Positions 11,531 through 23,101 are shown, counted from the first letter of the stretch. The stretch is 64,000 bases of DNA from Vishniacozyma victoriae (GCA_017654735.1 JADPYG010000006.1:1-64000); one strand, 5' to 3'. Notes: generated by a model from the letters alone, not told the origin. Made by a program: numbers and translations.

Positions 11531-11771
11531 GTCTAATTGATTGGCCATGAGGAGGGAAGTCGAGGATGGTGGATGGATGAGGTGTATGAGCATAGATATT
11601 ATTAGCATTCATGGCATGTACTCGACATCATATCATGTATTGCATATCGTCCTGTATTGGTGGTCGTGCTCAGCCAGCTCCGCCACAAATTGTCTTTGTT
11701 GATTCGCAAAAAGTTACATCCTTTTTGTCCACTATCTGTACCTCATACCCTACCTCATCAGCTAGATCAAA

Positions 11772-12218
11772 ATGACCCGTAAGCTTCCTTTGATCATTTA
11801 TCAGAAATTTCATTGATGTGCAAGGTGGAAATCAACGTGATCGTGATAGGGCAAAGGCGGAAGCTGCTGGGTCAGTCACATTACCTTAAAACGTGTGATA
11901 TGTAGCTGATCATTCAGGAGTGGACCCAAGAAACAAACTGGAGATCCAGTAAAGAGGAGAGAAGCGTATGTCGCTTTCGCCCCCCTCACTAAATAGTCTA
12001 GAGGCATATGCTGATGATGTAGCGACGCAAAGGCTCTACAGGAAAAGTGAGTCATTACAACATTACGTCCTGTTTGAATTGATACTGATCATGTAGGATC
12101 GCCGTTCGTCTTCATTGGCAGTAGTGGTACGGTAAGACTGATGATACAGGCCAAGCAAGCTGCTAAAGAGGCCGGAGGCGCACCTGCACCAACAGCGACC
12201 AAGGGCAAAGGCAAATAA
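11772..12218 (+). CDS. SERF/4F5-family small Lys-rich protein
   Basis: Six small exons make a protein of about 67 residues. It starts MTRGNQRDRDRAKAE, the diagnostic 4F5/SERF N-terminus, and continues through GPKKQTGDPVKRRE to a Lys/Ala-rich helix and KGKGK. To keep frame, a 7-nt microexon (12097-12103) must be included, giving QEKIAAKQAAKEAGG; without it the frame closes. SERF proteins are small, disordered, highly basic and bind nucleic acid and amyloid-prone proteins in nucleus and cytosol. It is much too short and fragmented for simple ORF calling. The first exon holds only ATG ACC C. Identity is confident; the microexon is inferred. Confidence 0.8.
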
Positions 12219-12580
12219 GCTCATCATCTCGACTTGTCGATATCAGCATACTATAGAGCTCGAATCGGTGAAGAGACGCAGGAAAATGAGAGGATCTGGA
12301 GCACAGCTGGGATCAAGGATTATGTTGTTTTCAGTATAGGATGAGGAGTGAGCATGTATCTCGTCATTTCACATTCACCTAAAAGTCCTGTCGAAATCCG
12401 GAATGAGGCAGGCGGGGTGATACTGATCCATCTTGATGATTTGCTGCTTCGTGCTTCGAATGGTCAGGTGGTAGATACACCTCCAAGCATGTAGTCTTCT
12501 GATGTCTATCGATGCATATGCAGAAAAACGACAGTGAGACTGTATGAAACATCTAGTTGGGAAACGCCCAACTTCTCCCT
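12219..12580. other. Convergent intergenic region
   Basis: 3' flanks of the SERF-like gene and the PAQR gene. Nothing notable is seen. Confidence 0.6.
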
Positions 12581-13756
12581 CTATTCACCGGTGGCCTCAT
12601 GCCTGCTCCATACCATACCTCTCAAGGCGCAATACTGACTGAAAGCCCCTACAAGCACAAAGACATGAAAGATCTGATGTGAAGACCCAATGTAATCAAA
12701 GGTTCCGGTTGATAATGATTCCGGGATTCGAGCGGCGCTAGAAATCAGCTACGATATCAACGTGAGATGGGAGCCTACTAGAGTACAGCACCTATGATGT
12801 ACGATGCTCCGCCCGCTATTAAGAGGTCCAAGCTAAATTTGTCCCTGACGTGCTGGACGCCGTTGGTTGCTACTAGGTGAATTATCGGGATTACTGAAGA
12901 TAAACCTAAAGCGATAAAAGCGAGTGTCCGGGTCCAGCGGTGCGTTCTCCCCTTTGGAGAAAGGACGGTGTATGCAGTTGCTAGACCTGCTGCTCCTATC
13001 GTGACTAAACGTCAGCTCAGACTAGGAGTCCGAAGAAGTGACTGACCCATATAGCCAATCATCAAGTGTTGGTCATGTTGAAAGCCGTAATACAGACTTG
13101 GCAGGATACTCCCCTCGATCAACATCACTATGCCCATCTACCCATCAGCAATTCCTCATGAACGGGACTCACATAATCTCCTCGATGAGCAGCATCACAA
13201 ACATCTTTGGAATGGCATTGTACCGTGTGGAACCAAGCACTCAACGATAGGCACCCAATCGCAGAGAGCAGGTAGACAGTGAAGGCGAGCTTGTCCTGCG
13301 ATGTCGGCGGTGTGGGGAGAGGATCACTATGACCTGATAGTGATGGGAAATGGGTGGGAAGGAGATGAAGTGGGAGTAGAACCAGATAAAACAAGGCGCC
13401 CAAGGAGTGCGTATGTATGTTCACTGATGTCAGAATGGAGGCATAAAGGAGACGTACCAGTCTCATTATGTATATCTGGGATGTCAGCTTGTATACTATC
13501 ATGCCAGGCTCAACGTACAGCTTACAGCACTCCATAAACAAGCTTTCACACTTCCCAGCTGATGACGATACCCGCTCAACACATATTCATTATCCGTCTG
13601 CCAAGGTAACGACCGTAAACTCTCTTCATACGACAGCAATTTTGGGGTGTTTGACGACGATTGGAGGAGGCTCGTCCGCTCCGATGCAGCCTCAGAGCTT
13701 GATTGTGAGCTCTCGCTAGATGCCATGACCGCTTGATGTCTTTGATGAATAGTCAT
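12581..13756 (-). CDS. PAQR / hemolysin-III family membrane protein (Izh-like)
   Basis: Seven-helix membrane protein of the progestin and adipoQ receptor family. The N-terminal cytosolic part ends in the family signature LSGYRHQLGSVKACLWSA followed, after splicing at a GTACGT donor, by YIHNETVNIHTHSLGAL. Other hallmarks are SAWFHTVQCHSKDVC, a DYMGIVML segment with EGSILPSLYYGF, and the terminal SSHQIFHVFVLVGAF with its metal-binding histidines. These His/Asp residues form the zinc site of the PAQR ceramidase-like fold. Yeast relatives (Izh1-4) affect zinc and sterol homeostasis. Starts at 13756 (MTIHQ) or 13726 (MASSE); stop at 12581-12583. One intron is only about 35 nt. Divergent from CMS1 across 238 bp. 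Confidence 0.9.
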
Positions 13757-13994
13757 TAATGCATGATAGACTCCCTCCCTTGTCGTATAGGTACTAGCAT
13801 GGATCTACGTTGGATTTCTGATGTATGTGGGGCACCAATTAAGCGTATTTAAGCGTAGATTGAGAGCGCGATATGATTATTTTTGAGATCTACATCAAAG
13901 AGTCACTTTCATCATATACATTCAGAGGCATAGCAACGACTATTAGCTCCCTCTGCCGAGAACAAATAACAGCGACAAAGAGACGCAAATCAAG

Positions 13995-15155
13995 ATGGCA
14001 CAAGCCCCAGCGAGAATTGCCAAAACAGGCGGAGACGATCTAGATGACGGACTTGAACTTGACCCCGAACTCCTCGCTTCTGATAATGAAGATGAAAGCG
14101 ATGCCGAGTTTGAGAACGATGCGGACATAGGGGAGGAGGAGACTCGTGTGGCTGTGGATGAGGATTCTGAGGATGAGGAGGGAGGAGGTGCTGATGTAGG
14201 GGAAAAAAGGAAAAGGGAGGGTGACGGGGAAGGGGAGGATGCCGCTGCTGAGAAACGTAGAAGAAAGAGAGAGAAGTTCAAGGAGCGTAAAGCCAAGGTA
14301 AGTCTTGTGTTTATCTCGCAGGCGGAGTAGGATGAGAGCTGATGAGGTAGAGACTTGAGAATATGCCTGAATCAGACCTCAAACCCCTCTTATCGACCTC
14401 AGCAACCCATCTTTCACAATCTCAACTCCGAACCCTCCTCCTCACATCTATTCGAGAGACATTCCCAAGAGCCACCCCAATGGAGATAGACGATATGCTC
14501 CTTCCCGAATCAATGTTACTAGGTGCACCTCAATTCGCCGCTCCTAAAATCGATGATCCCGAGGCGATAGCTGCTGCGGGCAAGAAACGTATAGAGGGGT
14601 TAGTGAAAAGTTCAAAGGGAAACGCCAATGGGACACCTAGGGTCATTGTACTCTGTCTATCTGGGTTGAGGTGTGCGGATGTAGTCAGAGATCTGAGGAG
14701 TATCAAGGGCAAGGGAGAGGTTGCAAAGGTCAGCTAGCTCGGTCATATTCCCGGTCAGTCAAGCTGATAAGACAGCTCTTTGCAAAACACATGAAAGTAC
14801 TTGAACAGGTTAATTACCTACATATGACAAGAGTCTCCATCGCAGTCGGTACACCAGCAAGAATCGCCAAATTAATCTCGGAAGGTAAGCATCCCCGCAT
14901 GATTCTTAGATCAGGCAGCAGCTAACTCGGACAGATGCACTCCAATTGACAAAGGAGACTATGATCCTACTTGACATCGGTCACCGCGATACCAGTACGT
15001 CCAACTCCCCGAGCTTTGATCACGGAGACTGATAGCCAGAAACACGTACATTGTTGACGATGCCTGAAGCCAGAACTGATCTTTGGAAATCACTCTTCAC
15101 GGGTGATGTCAGGAAACGTATAATGGACGTCGGCGCGCACGTTGGTGCTGTATAA
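13995..15155 (+). CDS. CMS1: Cms1-like ribosome small-subunit biogenesis protein
   Basis: Begins with an acidic/basic low-complexity domain of about 100 residues (D/E runs, then KRRRKREKFKERKAK), typical of nucleolar proteins. The conserved Cms1 core follows: MEIDDMLLPESMLLG, RVIVLCLSGLRCADVVRDLR, LFAKHMKVLEQVNYL, SIAVGTPARIAKLI and ETMILLDIGHRDTKTRTLL. This region looks like the remnant of a DEAD-box RecA fold: TPAR stands for the helicase TPGR motif, but I see no Walker A or DEAD box. Cms1 proteins associate with 90S pre-ribosomes and the Mcm10 network in yeast. Four introns; stop TAA at 15153-15155. The CDS ends 93 bp from the convergent F-box gene. Confidence 0.85.
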
Positions 15156-15248
15156 TCGACCCCGAGCCCGTCCTTCCTCTGCTAGATCACAGAGTGTCAG
15201 ATAAGGCTACATGCATACTGTGTACTTCTATGAATACAGTTGACTTCA

Positions 15249-17616
15249 TCAAGGCTCGACACCCTCCCAGCCCCATGTAGAACGTCCAATTGCATGACCA
15301 CATCCCGGACGATGCGATCCTCCCATTCCACCTCTCCCATCGACTCTCTCCCCGGGTTCTGCACCACGCCTCGCAGGCCCTTCACAATCGGGTACTGTGC
15401 ACATGACGCATGGTGGTGTACGTGATCTGTCATTGGCATATAATTCCGCCTTGGCAATAGCATCATGATAAGGCGTCATGTAATCTCGAGGAGTGGCAGG
15501 TTCCACTTCGATCAGACCACTAACTGGATCTGACGGATCGATTGGTGGGGTCACTTCATTCTGGTACGGGAATCGAAGTAAGCGGATATCGAGTGGTGGT
15601 CGAGTTTTGACGGGTGCAGGACCAGTCTTGCTTTTCCCCTTTGTAGATGAAGAGGGTTTAGGTACACCTTGGATCTCCTGAATCCTCCATTCTTCCGCCT
15701 TTCTCAGAGCACGTTCGTATCGGTCTGCGACATGTCCTGCCCATCCAAGGACCTTGGACAATCCATCCCTCCATCCAATGTGAAACTCGTCGTCCCATTG
15801 GGGTAGGCGTTTGCTTGAAACTCCGTACGCTTCACCGCCGATGCAGATCGTTTTGAGGGTCGGTAAGGGCGGCAAGACGAGATACAAAATATCCTGAGGC
15901 GGTAAGGGAACGGACGGCTCTACTGCTGCCGGGGCGCGACCTGCTCTTAAAGGTCGATCTCGGAGGGAGAATGTCGAATGACCAGCTGATCGATGCCCAC
16001 GCCTCGAACGAGCGATCGCGATAGCCCTCTCTCGTTCCGCCGCTCTTGCAGCAGCTTCGATGTCGGTCGGGTCCCGTGGTGCTTCTTCCTCTTCGCCACT
16101 ACCATCTTCATCCTGAGTATGGTTGTTGCTGCTGAGACCGATGGCAGACCGCCTCTCTGCCTCTGCACGAGCCTGCCTTGTCCTCTGTCCCACTTCCCAT
16201 GCGGCTATTCTCCGTTCTCTATCCTTTCCTCTCGCTAGTCCGGCGGAAACACACATCCCTCCCAGCTCTTTACACATTTCCTCCCCTCTGTCTTTCGCCA
16301 TAAACCCGAATAAATTGACGTGGTCCAGAACCAGGTGTTCCAGATTCACATTCACCTTGAGCAAGGTGGTGAAGACGGCATCAAGTCGGAGGTTCGTAGT
16401 CGAGATATCAAGGTATCGGAGCGCTGGGAACAATCCGCCAGAACCACCTGGTCCCACCAAGACATAGGCGATATCTCGACTTGGTACTCTGAATCGCAGG
16501 TGGGTCAAGGTGGAAGCGATAGGCGATGCTCCGAATCGGGCAATACACTTGATATCGAAGAATACGATCGGCTGAGCAAAAGTCTTCGGTTTTGCGTAAC
16601 TCATATTGTCCGCTAAGTAGGGAAAAGGTCCATGTCCCGTGTATCCTTTTACGACCGACTCGTCCGCAGATGTTGGAGGTGTCGAATCTGGCCGAGCTTG
16701 TGAACCGTCCGGATTGAGGGTAAGATCTGTCATACTATTATTGAGACTTGTCAATTGGCTGTTTGCGGCTGTTGTGACGAGACTGGGGATAACCGTTGGC
16801 GGTGCACTATGACGAGGTGGGAGATCTTGTACAATTGACAGTTGTGTAAAAGAGGGAACAGCAGGCCAGCGGCGGTAGAGCGTTTCAACAGCTGTGTCGA
16901 AGTATGCACCTATTTGTCAGCTTTCACCTCACATTCTTGTTGATTTACGTACCTGCGAGGAACTGGTAGTATGTCGCCTGCTCCACGTATGGCCTGAACC
17001 TCATTTCCATACGCTTGATACCCAGCCTTGGCTCTTCAAACATCTCCACTAGGTGTTCAGGCGAGAAGTTTGTCCCAACATTTAGCATCAAAACTCGCAA
17101 ATCGGGCAAGCAGCGAAGAACACTGATATCAGCTGCAGTCTGGGACACATGAGCTGACTCACTTGTTCAAAATATCAGCATCCCCTTTCCAAGTTTCCTG
17201 CTATGTCAGCTATCATACCTTTCCCAGAGTAGAAGACGCACCATGCTAAATGTCCTCGTAGCTTCCGGTCCACCATCTTTCCCTTTCCCCCGCATCTCCC
17301 TCATCTTATGCCACATCGGGACCATCTGGCCTCTACTCCGAGCTACTACATGTCTCCACAAGTGTGTTCTCGAGATCGGATGATCGGGAAAGACTCTTGA
17401 TAAAGCTAATGCTGTGGATTGGAGGTCTTCAGGATTGACCTGTTGAAGCAGATGATCGAATAGCTCTGGCGGTAGGCGCAGGATAGGTGGGATTGTGGTC
17501 GATTCATTGCTTTGGCCTCTGGCTTCGGCGTGATTTGATGAAGGATGTTTTGCGGTCATGGTATGACAAGAAGAAGTTGCAGGATAGAATTCGTAGCACA
17601 TTTTACCGGGATTCAA
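15249..17616 (-). CDS. F-box protein with leucine-rich-like region
   Basis: The N-terminal exon carries an F-box: ILRLPPELFDHLLQQV, then SRVFPDHPISRTHLWRHV, which would bind Skp1 in an SCF ubiquitin ligase. Two short introns (RC donor GTGCGTC, then GTGAGTC) join in frame through SMETWKGDADILNN to CLPDLRVLMLNVG, the start of an LRR-like region. A long exon (to stop 15249-15251) adds FPALRYLDISTTNLRLD, LEHLVLDHVNLFGFM, a charged Arg/Ala-rich coil, LPPLPTLKTICIGG and a Cys/His-bearing end with PPCVMCTVPDCEG. Leucine-rich repeats in F-box proteins choose the substrate; none can be named. Start may be 17616 or the in-frame Met at 17559. Not assigned to a named family. Confidence 0.75.
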
Positions 17617-17975
17617 GGTGGCAATTGCGGGACACTTAACGCCAAATGCTGCTTATCGATGATGCATGGTATTTTGCTATGGAATGAGGGAACTGCTCTG
17701 CAGTGCCGGACAAACTAGACCTGACCTCTATGCATGAAATCGTGTGCTCAAAATCGATGTTCCAGAACAACGGGTAAGAGTACGTCATCAAGCATCAACA
17801 GATCTCACCCGCCTCCGCCATCACTTCTCTCTATCTGATTGCTCCTTTAATACACACACATCCCTATCTAACCAACCTGGGAAATCCCGGTCACATCGGT
17901 GTCAGTAGCAGGTGATTCCTCGTCGTCTCTCGACAGGTCTCTACTCGCTTCTCGTACAACATCAATCACCTTATC
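17617..17975. other. Divergent promoter region, F-box gene / GID4
   Basis: 359 bp, with a short C/T-rich leader before the GID4 start. No gene is seen. Confidence 0.6.
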
Positions 17976-19590
17976 ATGCCTACAGAATCCGTGATACCTC
18001 CACCGACTCCGCCTTCTCAATCGCCCGACATCAATTTCAACTTCCCACCGACCAATCCTGGGGTTCTCAAATGTTCATTATGCGGAGTCAGTAGTCTTGC
18101 ATCTTCATCAGCATACCCACTACACGGCCATGAGGGTATAGTATCAACAAACGATCCGATTGAGCGTTTATGTGGTGGATGTGTAAGGGCACAGGACATA
18201 AGACAGAGAATGGAAGAAGCAGTATCGGAAGAAGGGGATTTACTGGCTCTTGGACTTGGACTGAGGGGAGTGAGAGTCAACGATGGGAGTTCTGGATCTT
18301 CGCCCATACCTGAAGCCGGTGAACGCTCGCCGGTGGAGGGATCCGAGGAGGAGCCTTCGAAACCTATGACCGTCCCGACCGAAACGGACCGAATCTCTCC
18401 ACATGGTAAGGCGCCTGATGCCCCAATCGAACCACCGCAGGTCTGGCGCCATTCCCCGCCTCCGACTGGCGCATCGAATTATCCAACGGATACGAAGCCA
18501 GACGATTCCGTTCCTATCCGTATACTCGAAGTCTGTAAATCCAGGATAAACAGTAAAGGCAAAGGAGCCCTACACCCGGGCGCGACATTCAAGGGCACTC
18601 AGACCAGTGGGAGAAGCGCCTATGAAGTTGAAGTCAAGATAGCTGTACGTCCATTCCTCCCGGTGATTGCATCTTTGGCTGACAAGTAGGATGTGAACCT
18701 GGCAGAATCAACCGTTTCGGGCTACCTATCAATTCAGCATCTCACCGACGCCCACCCAAACTTGACCACATTCTTCACCGGCGAGATCATAGGCCCAGAG
18801 TACGGTTTTATCACCGGTTCCCGATTCGGTGCGAGCGAGAATGACGACATGAGGCATTGGGGGAGATTTGAGCAATTCCGCCGTCCAGCCACGAGGGGCG
18901 ATATGGTACGACCTGAATTGTTCTTTCGAGATCCACAACCGGATAGGAGTAGAGGCGAGACGAGGCCGAAGGATAGGGACTTCATGTTCTTGCGTATCAA
19001 AGAGAGGTTTCTCGTGCCAGATCATCGAGTCAGGGATATCTCCGGAGCGAGCTTTGCTGGTACGTCACTTACAAGCCCAAGGAGTGACATCTGACAACTA
19101 GGATTCTATTATGCGATGATTGATTTCTCACCGGGATTGCGCCGTGACGAGGAACCGGAACTACCATTACTATCGCCAACGCTGAATAGGCCGACGCCAA
19201 TCTCGCCCTCAGCAAGAACGCGAGTAGGGTCAGAATCTGAAGATCCATCATTTCCAAGTATGAACCCCCTGGGCGACCCGACTCCAGCAGCACCCCTAGG
19301 CCGGCGCAGAGTATCTTCTGGCGGAGGATACCAGAGCCCATCGTATCGTCGACCCGGCGACACCAGATCAGGACAGGCTAGGCATGCTAAGTCACCTGGT
19401 GCGCGGGATATGTCGCCATCTATGGGCGAAGCCACAATCAGAGGAGTGAGTACACAGCGTCTCGCAATCGGTCTGAACGAAAAGCTGACATGAACAGTAC
19501 TACTTTCATTCACTCAATCAGGAACCTTTCCAGGAATTGTTTTTGAGCCATGTACCGACCCGTAGTGTATCTACTTTTGAAATGAGATAG
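17976..19590 (+). CDS. GID4: Gid4/Vid24-type substrate receptor of the GID/CTLH E3 ligase
   Basis: The N-terminal ~200 residues are disordered and Ser/Pro-rich, with a small Cys pair region (LKCSLCGVSS, LCGGCVRAQD). The Gid4 beta-barrel follows: YEVEVKI, LAESTVSGYLSIQHLT, PNLTTFFTGEIIG, FITG, HWGRFEQF, DFMFLRIKERFLVPDHRV, DISGASFAGFYYAMID, and after a disordered insertion GYYFHSLNQEPFQELFLSHV with the end STFEMR. These are the signature blocks of the domain that binds N-terminal proline degrons and triggers glucose-induced degradation of gluconeogenic enzymes. The insertion (about 100 residues, Ser/Arg/Pro-rich) between the IDFSPGL strand and the last strands makes the protein longer than yeast Gid4. 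Three introns; TAG at 19588-19590. Confidence 0.92.
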
Positions 19591-19796
19591 AGAAAGCCAG
19601 AGATGTAGGGAATAGGAGGTTGTAATGAGGTCCATATCTTGTCTTTATGAGGAATGTTGTATAGGAATTAGAGAAATATAGGAAATGTACAGCATATAAC
19701 GGAATCAACGCGATTCATGACTCAATGATCAAGTCGCGTCCATGTTCATGTTTCTGTTCATTTACACTTTCCTCATCGTCCTACCAGAAGTGAACA

Positions 19797-21517
19797 ATGG
19801 CTACCTTTGGAGCAAAGCCAGTGACGCATGCGATAGACCCAAAGCTACAGCCATGGGTTGAGAAATAGTCAGTCAGCTAGCGGAGCCCTGGCGGCGAAGA
19901 AAAGCTGACATCCCAGTCGACCCAAAACGATCGACGAGGTCTCGTCACAGGAGAATACGGTTGATGTGCTACGTAAAGCCCTCGTTTCTACCAATGTGAG
20001 CTTATCGGAATAGTCTCTTGCCGCAGAAGCTGACAACGCAGCTCCCGCATATGTTGTTCTATGGTCCACCTGGAACAGGGAAGACCAGTACAATTCTCGC
20101 CCTCGCACGTCAGCTTTATGGGTAAGTTGATTCCGGCTCAAGCCCATCAATGGAGAGAGCGAAGCTGACAATATAGGCCCGATCTCTTCAGAGCCAGAGT
20201 GTTGGAGCTCAACGCATCAGACGAGCGAGGTATCTCAGTAGTCAGGGAGAAGATCAAGACATTCGCTCGAGAGACTCCAAGACACGCTGGTATCTCTTCG
20301 TATGTTTCCCTTCTCCATCACAATGTCAGAGCTGATGATAGTGATGGCAAAGAATACCCATGCCCACCATACAAGCTTATCATCCTCGATGAAGCCGATT
20401 CAATGACTCAAGATGCTCAATCCGCATTGCGACGAATCATGGAGACCTACTCGAGGATCACGCGATTTTGTCTAGTCTGTAACTATGTTACCAGGTCAGC
20501 TTCTTCCATTTCCCATGTGTACGGTCAGCTGAAGGTCAGAATCATTGAGCCATTGGCTTCTCGTTGTTCGAAATTCCGATTCAGGCCGTTAGCGCAGGGG
20601 AGTAGTGAAGCTCGAATACAGATGATTGCAAATGCAGAGGGAGTGCAGGCGGATGAAGGGGTGAGCTTTCTTTCGCCCGTTTCGCCCGTTTTCAAGTGAC
20701 AAGCTGACCTCGCAGGTGCTTCAGCTGATTCTGGAATTGGCAAATGGTGATTTGAGAAAGGCTATCACATACCTGCAAACGGCGCAGAGATTACATGGAG
20801 CCACAAATCCGCCGACGCCCATAACGACATTATCCAGTAAGCTTCTATACGCCTCAGTCGCGCAAAGCTAACTTGTCAGTCCACGAGATTTCAGGAGTCG
20901 TCCCGGGAGAAACGATATCCAATCTCATCGGGGTCGTAGGGATTGATGAGAATGGGCTTAATCCGTCTTTGGCAAAGGGTGGATTCGAATCTGTTAGAAA
21001 GGCAGTCAAGACTGTGGGGAGAGAAGGGTGGAGTGCAGGACAGATACTTGAACAGGTGAGTCTTGCTTTCTCCCATATGAGCTCCGTTCCTGATCTTTTC
21101 CCATTCTCTACCACGCACTCCTGGGCAGATTCTCTGCCCTTCCTCCTTCCTCTCCCATCTCTCCCTTTGTCTCTCCCTCCTCTTTTCCCTCCATCTCCCC
21201 TCTCCCTCCATCTCCCCTCTCCCTCCATCTCCCCTCTCCCTCCATCTCCCCTCTCCCTCCATCTCCCCTCTCCCTCCATCTCCCCTCCCCCTCATTTCCC
21301 CTCCACCCACCCCGTGCCATCCCGTGCTGCAATCCAGTAAGCTGATCGACAGCTACATGATACCCTGATACCCATGGCTACGATACCAGCTATGCCTAAA
21401 GCTTACGCTGCGCTGGCCATTGCCGAGTGCGATAAAGCATTATGCGAGGGAGGTGACGAGGAGTTGCAGTTGTTGGAGTGCTGTCTGAGGATCAAGGAGG
21501 CCATGACCAGGGCATAA
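19797..21517 (+). CDS. RFC2: Replication factor C subunit 2 (clamp loader ATPase)
   Basis: AAA+ clamp-loader small subunit. Reconstructed exons give [13 protein letters not shown], Walker [33 protein letters not shown], Walker [10 protein letters not shown], then [20 protein letters not shown], and the SRC arginine-finger motif in [20 protein letters not shown] and the C-terminal block [10 protein letters not shown] favour the Rfc2 branch (yeast naming; human RFC4). It loads PCNA at primer ends in RFC and in the Ctf18, Elg1 and Rad24 variants, and CTF18 is also in this window. At least six introns; the last, 21056-21350 or nearby, is unusually long and holds a 17-bp minisatellite. End GCATAA at 21515-21517. 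Length is normal. Confidence 0.93.
21192..21293. repeat. 17-bp pyrimidine minisatellite in the last RFC2 intron
   Basis: The unit CATCTCCCCTCTCCCTC repeats five times almost perfectly, followed by a degenerate copy, inside a 250-bp C/T-only stretch. It lies between the GTGAGT donor near 21056 and the acceptor before the final exon. Confidence 0.9.
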
Positions 21518-21790
21518 AATGTACAGGGGGCATAAAATGTACAGGTGAGTACCCCTATCAACATCTAGAGAGAGCTGACTAGGGAGATAGAAATGAGAGA
21601 TACATGCATCTGTATAACAAGGCTTTTATTGTTCGTGGGCGTAAGTATGGCGCGAATATCGGGATCGCTTTTGGTCGAAATCTTCGGAATCCTCCTCGGG
21701 CACTTCCAGTGTATGTCTGGAGCCTTCCCCTGGATGTGTAATTAATGAGTCACGCCTGGGAGTCAGCCTATCCAAATGACTTAATTTACC

Positions 21791-22522
21791 TTAACGATTC
21801 GATACTTGCGACGAAAGTGGAGAAGCTATTCGGGGCATTCTCCGTTTTGGTGTCGGCCACCACCTCCTCACATGCGCACCCGGTTTCTCTTTCTCCGATA
21901 CAGCCTGCGGGCCTGGAAGATCAGGAGCAGGGTGCACGTTGTATCCAGATGGTGAGATTTTTCTCGGAGCTGACCCCTTCTGACCATTCCTCAATCTCGG
22001 CGGACATCGATTGGCGGCTTCTTGATCCCGAGGCAATATCGGGTCGGTGGTAGTGGGCGGTGATGGCGGATGATTGAGCAAAGATGTAAACAGCCGATTG
22101 GGCTTTGGATTGGGAACGGAACCGTCGACCGGATTGAAGGGAGGTGGTGAAGTAGGTTTAAGGTGTTGAGAAGCTGGGTTGAGTGGAGAAGGGATCCGAG
22201 GATTCGTGTAAGAAGGCGAAGATGCTGGGCGAGGTAATTGGGGTCGAAGGGGAGCAGAGGCGAAAAGATGGGCGAATCTTGGTTTTGGTGATGGGACGGA
22301 GCCAAGCGGAGATATCGGTCTTTCATTTTCATTCGCAGGTGGTTCTGGGTGCAGGCTCAGTGGGTCGACATCCAGGTCACTTGGCTTCGTACCCGATACA
22401 GCGCCTACATGGCCAGAACGACTTCGATGGACAATAGGAGAAGGAGGGAGGGTAGTTAAAGAAGAGATTGAAGTGAGTGAATTCCCCATGGACTGGATTT
22501 TAGGTCGTGCTTCTCGGTCCAT
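21791..22522 (-). CDS. Pro/Ser-rich hypothetical protein
   Basis: An open frame of 243 codons with clear low-complexity protein character: SLTTLPPSPIVHRSRSGH, SPLGSVPSPKPRFAHLFASA, PPFNPVDGSVPNPKPNRLF. No domain, signal peptide or membrane segment is visible. The frame closes at 21791. A donor-like GTATCG shortly before the stop could splice, across GGCTGACTCCCAG, to an open region ending in GCCCACGAACAATAA near 21640, or to a second in-frame acceptor. The true C-terminus is therefore uncertain. It probably encodes a disordered protein. Regular Pro/Ser composition over the whole frame argues against chance, but I recognise no family. Confidence 0.45.
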   Translation of the reverse strand: MDREARPKIQSMGNSLTSISSLTTLPPSPIVHRSRSGHVGAVSGTKPSDLDVDPLSLHPEPPANENERPISPLGSVPSPKPRFAHLFASAPLRPQLPRPASSPSYTNPRIPSPLNPASQHLKPTSPPPFNPVDGSVPNPKPNRLFTSLLNHPPSPPTTTDPILPRDQEAANRCPPRLRNGQKGSAPRKISPSGYNVHPAPDLPGPQAVSEKEKPGAHVRRWWPTPKRRMPRIASPLSSQVSNR

Positions 22523-23101
22523 CGAAGCGGTTTAATTTTTGGTTTACGTTAAGCGGGAGAAGCGACAAGAAACACGGACTATTCACAAAGAATGAGAAGC
22601 GGGAAGTACGAGCAAAGCGTCATATCGGTAGAATCCAAGTGGATCCTGGTTTAAAGTCCGATAGCGCCTATTGGCAACGGTCCTTTGATACGACGGCCTC
22701 AGATGGTGGGTTACATCGTGGACGTCAAAGGATATCTTGGTATGGGACGTTTGGAGGATATACGGCCGATATCCAAAAGGAAGGACGGAGCCTACTGCGG
22801 TGAGGGGACAGTGCTTGGCGAATGTGAGTTTATCACGCTAATAAGTGATTCGGGGGAGTCAGCATGAGTGAGAAGCAGAAAAAGAGGAATGAGTACCCCA
22901 AAACGAGCATTCGGGATGATCGCCTTTTTGATGTGGACGGCATCACGACTCTTGCATGCTTCGTTGGTGAGTGGACGGAGTTGGACAAAACATATATAAG
23001 CTGATCCAATCTGCCGTCTCGTCTCATCAACTCCAACGATTCAAATTCAATCACAACAACCAACTTCACCTCATATACCAGCCACCAACAAATTAAACAA
23101 G
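22523..23101. other. Upstream region of metallothionein 1
   Basis: No gene is supported in this 579-bp gap. It contains a TATA box at 22993 and an A/C-rich leader with CAACAACC tracts just before the ATG. Confidence 0.55.
22993..22999 (+). promoter_or_regulatory. TATA box of metallothionein 1
   Basis: TATATAA lies 109 bp upstream of the start codon of the first metallothionein gene. Confidence 0.55.

Noticed and set aside
13440..13560. Apparent one-base frameshift between exons 1 and 2 of the PAQR gene
   Set aside because: Using the downstream GTACGT donor instead of GTAAGC restores phase and yields the conserved YIHNETVNIHTH block, so no break is needed.
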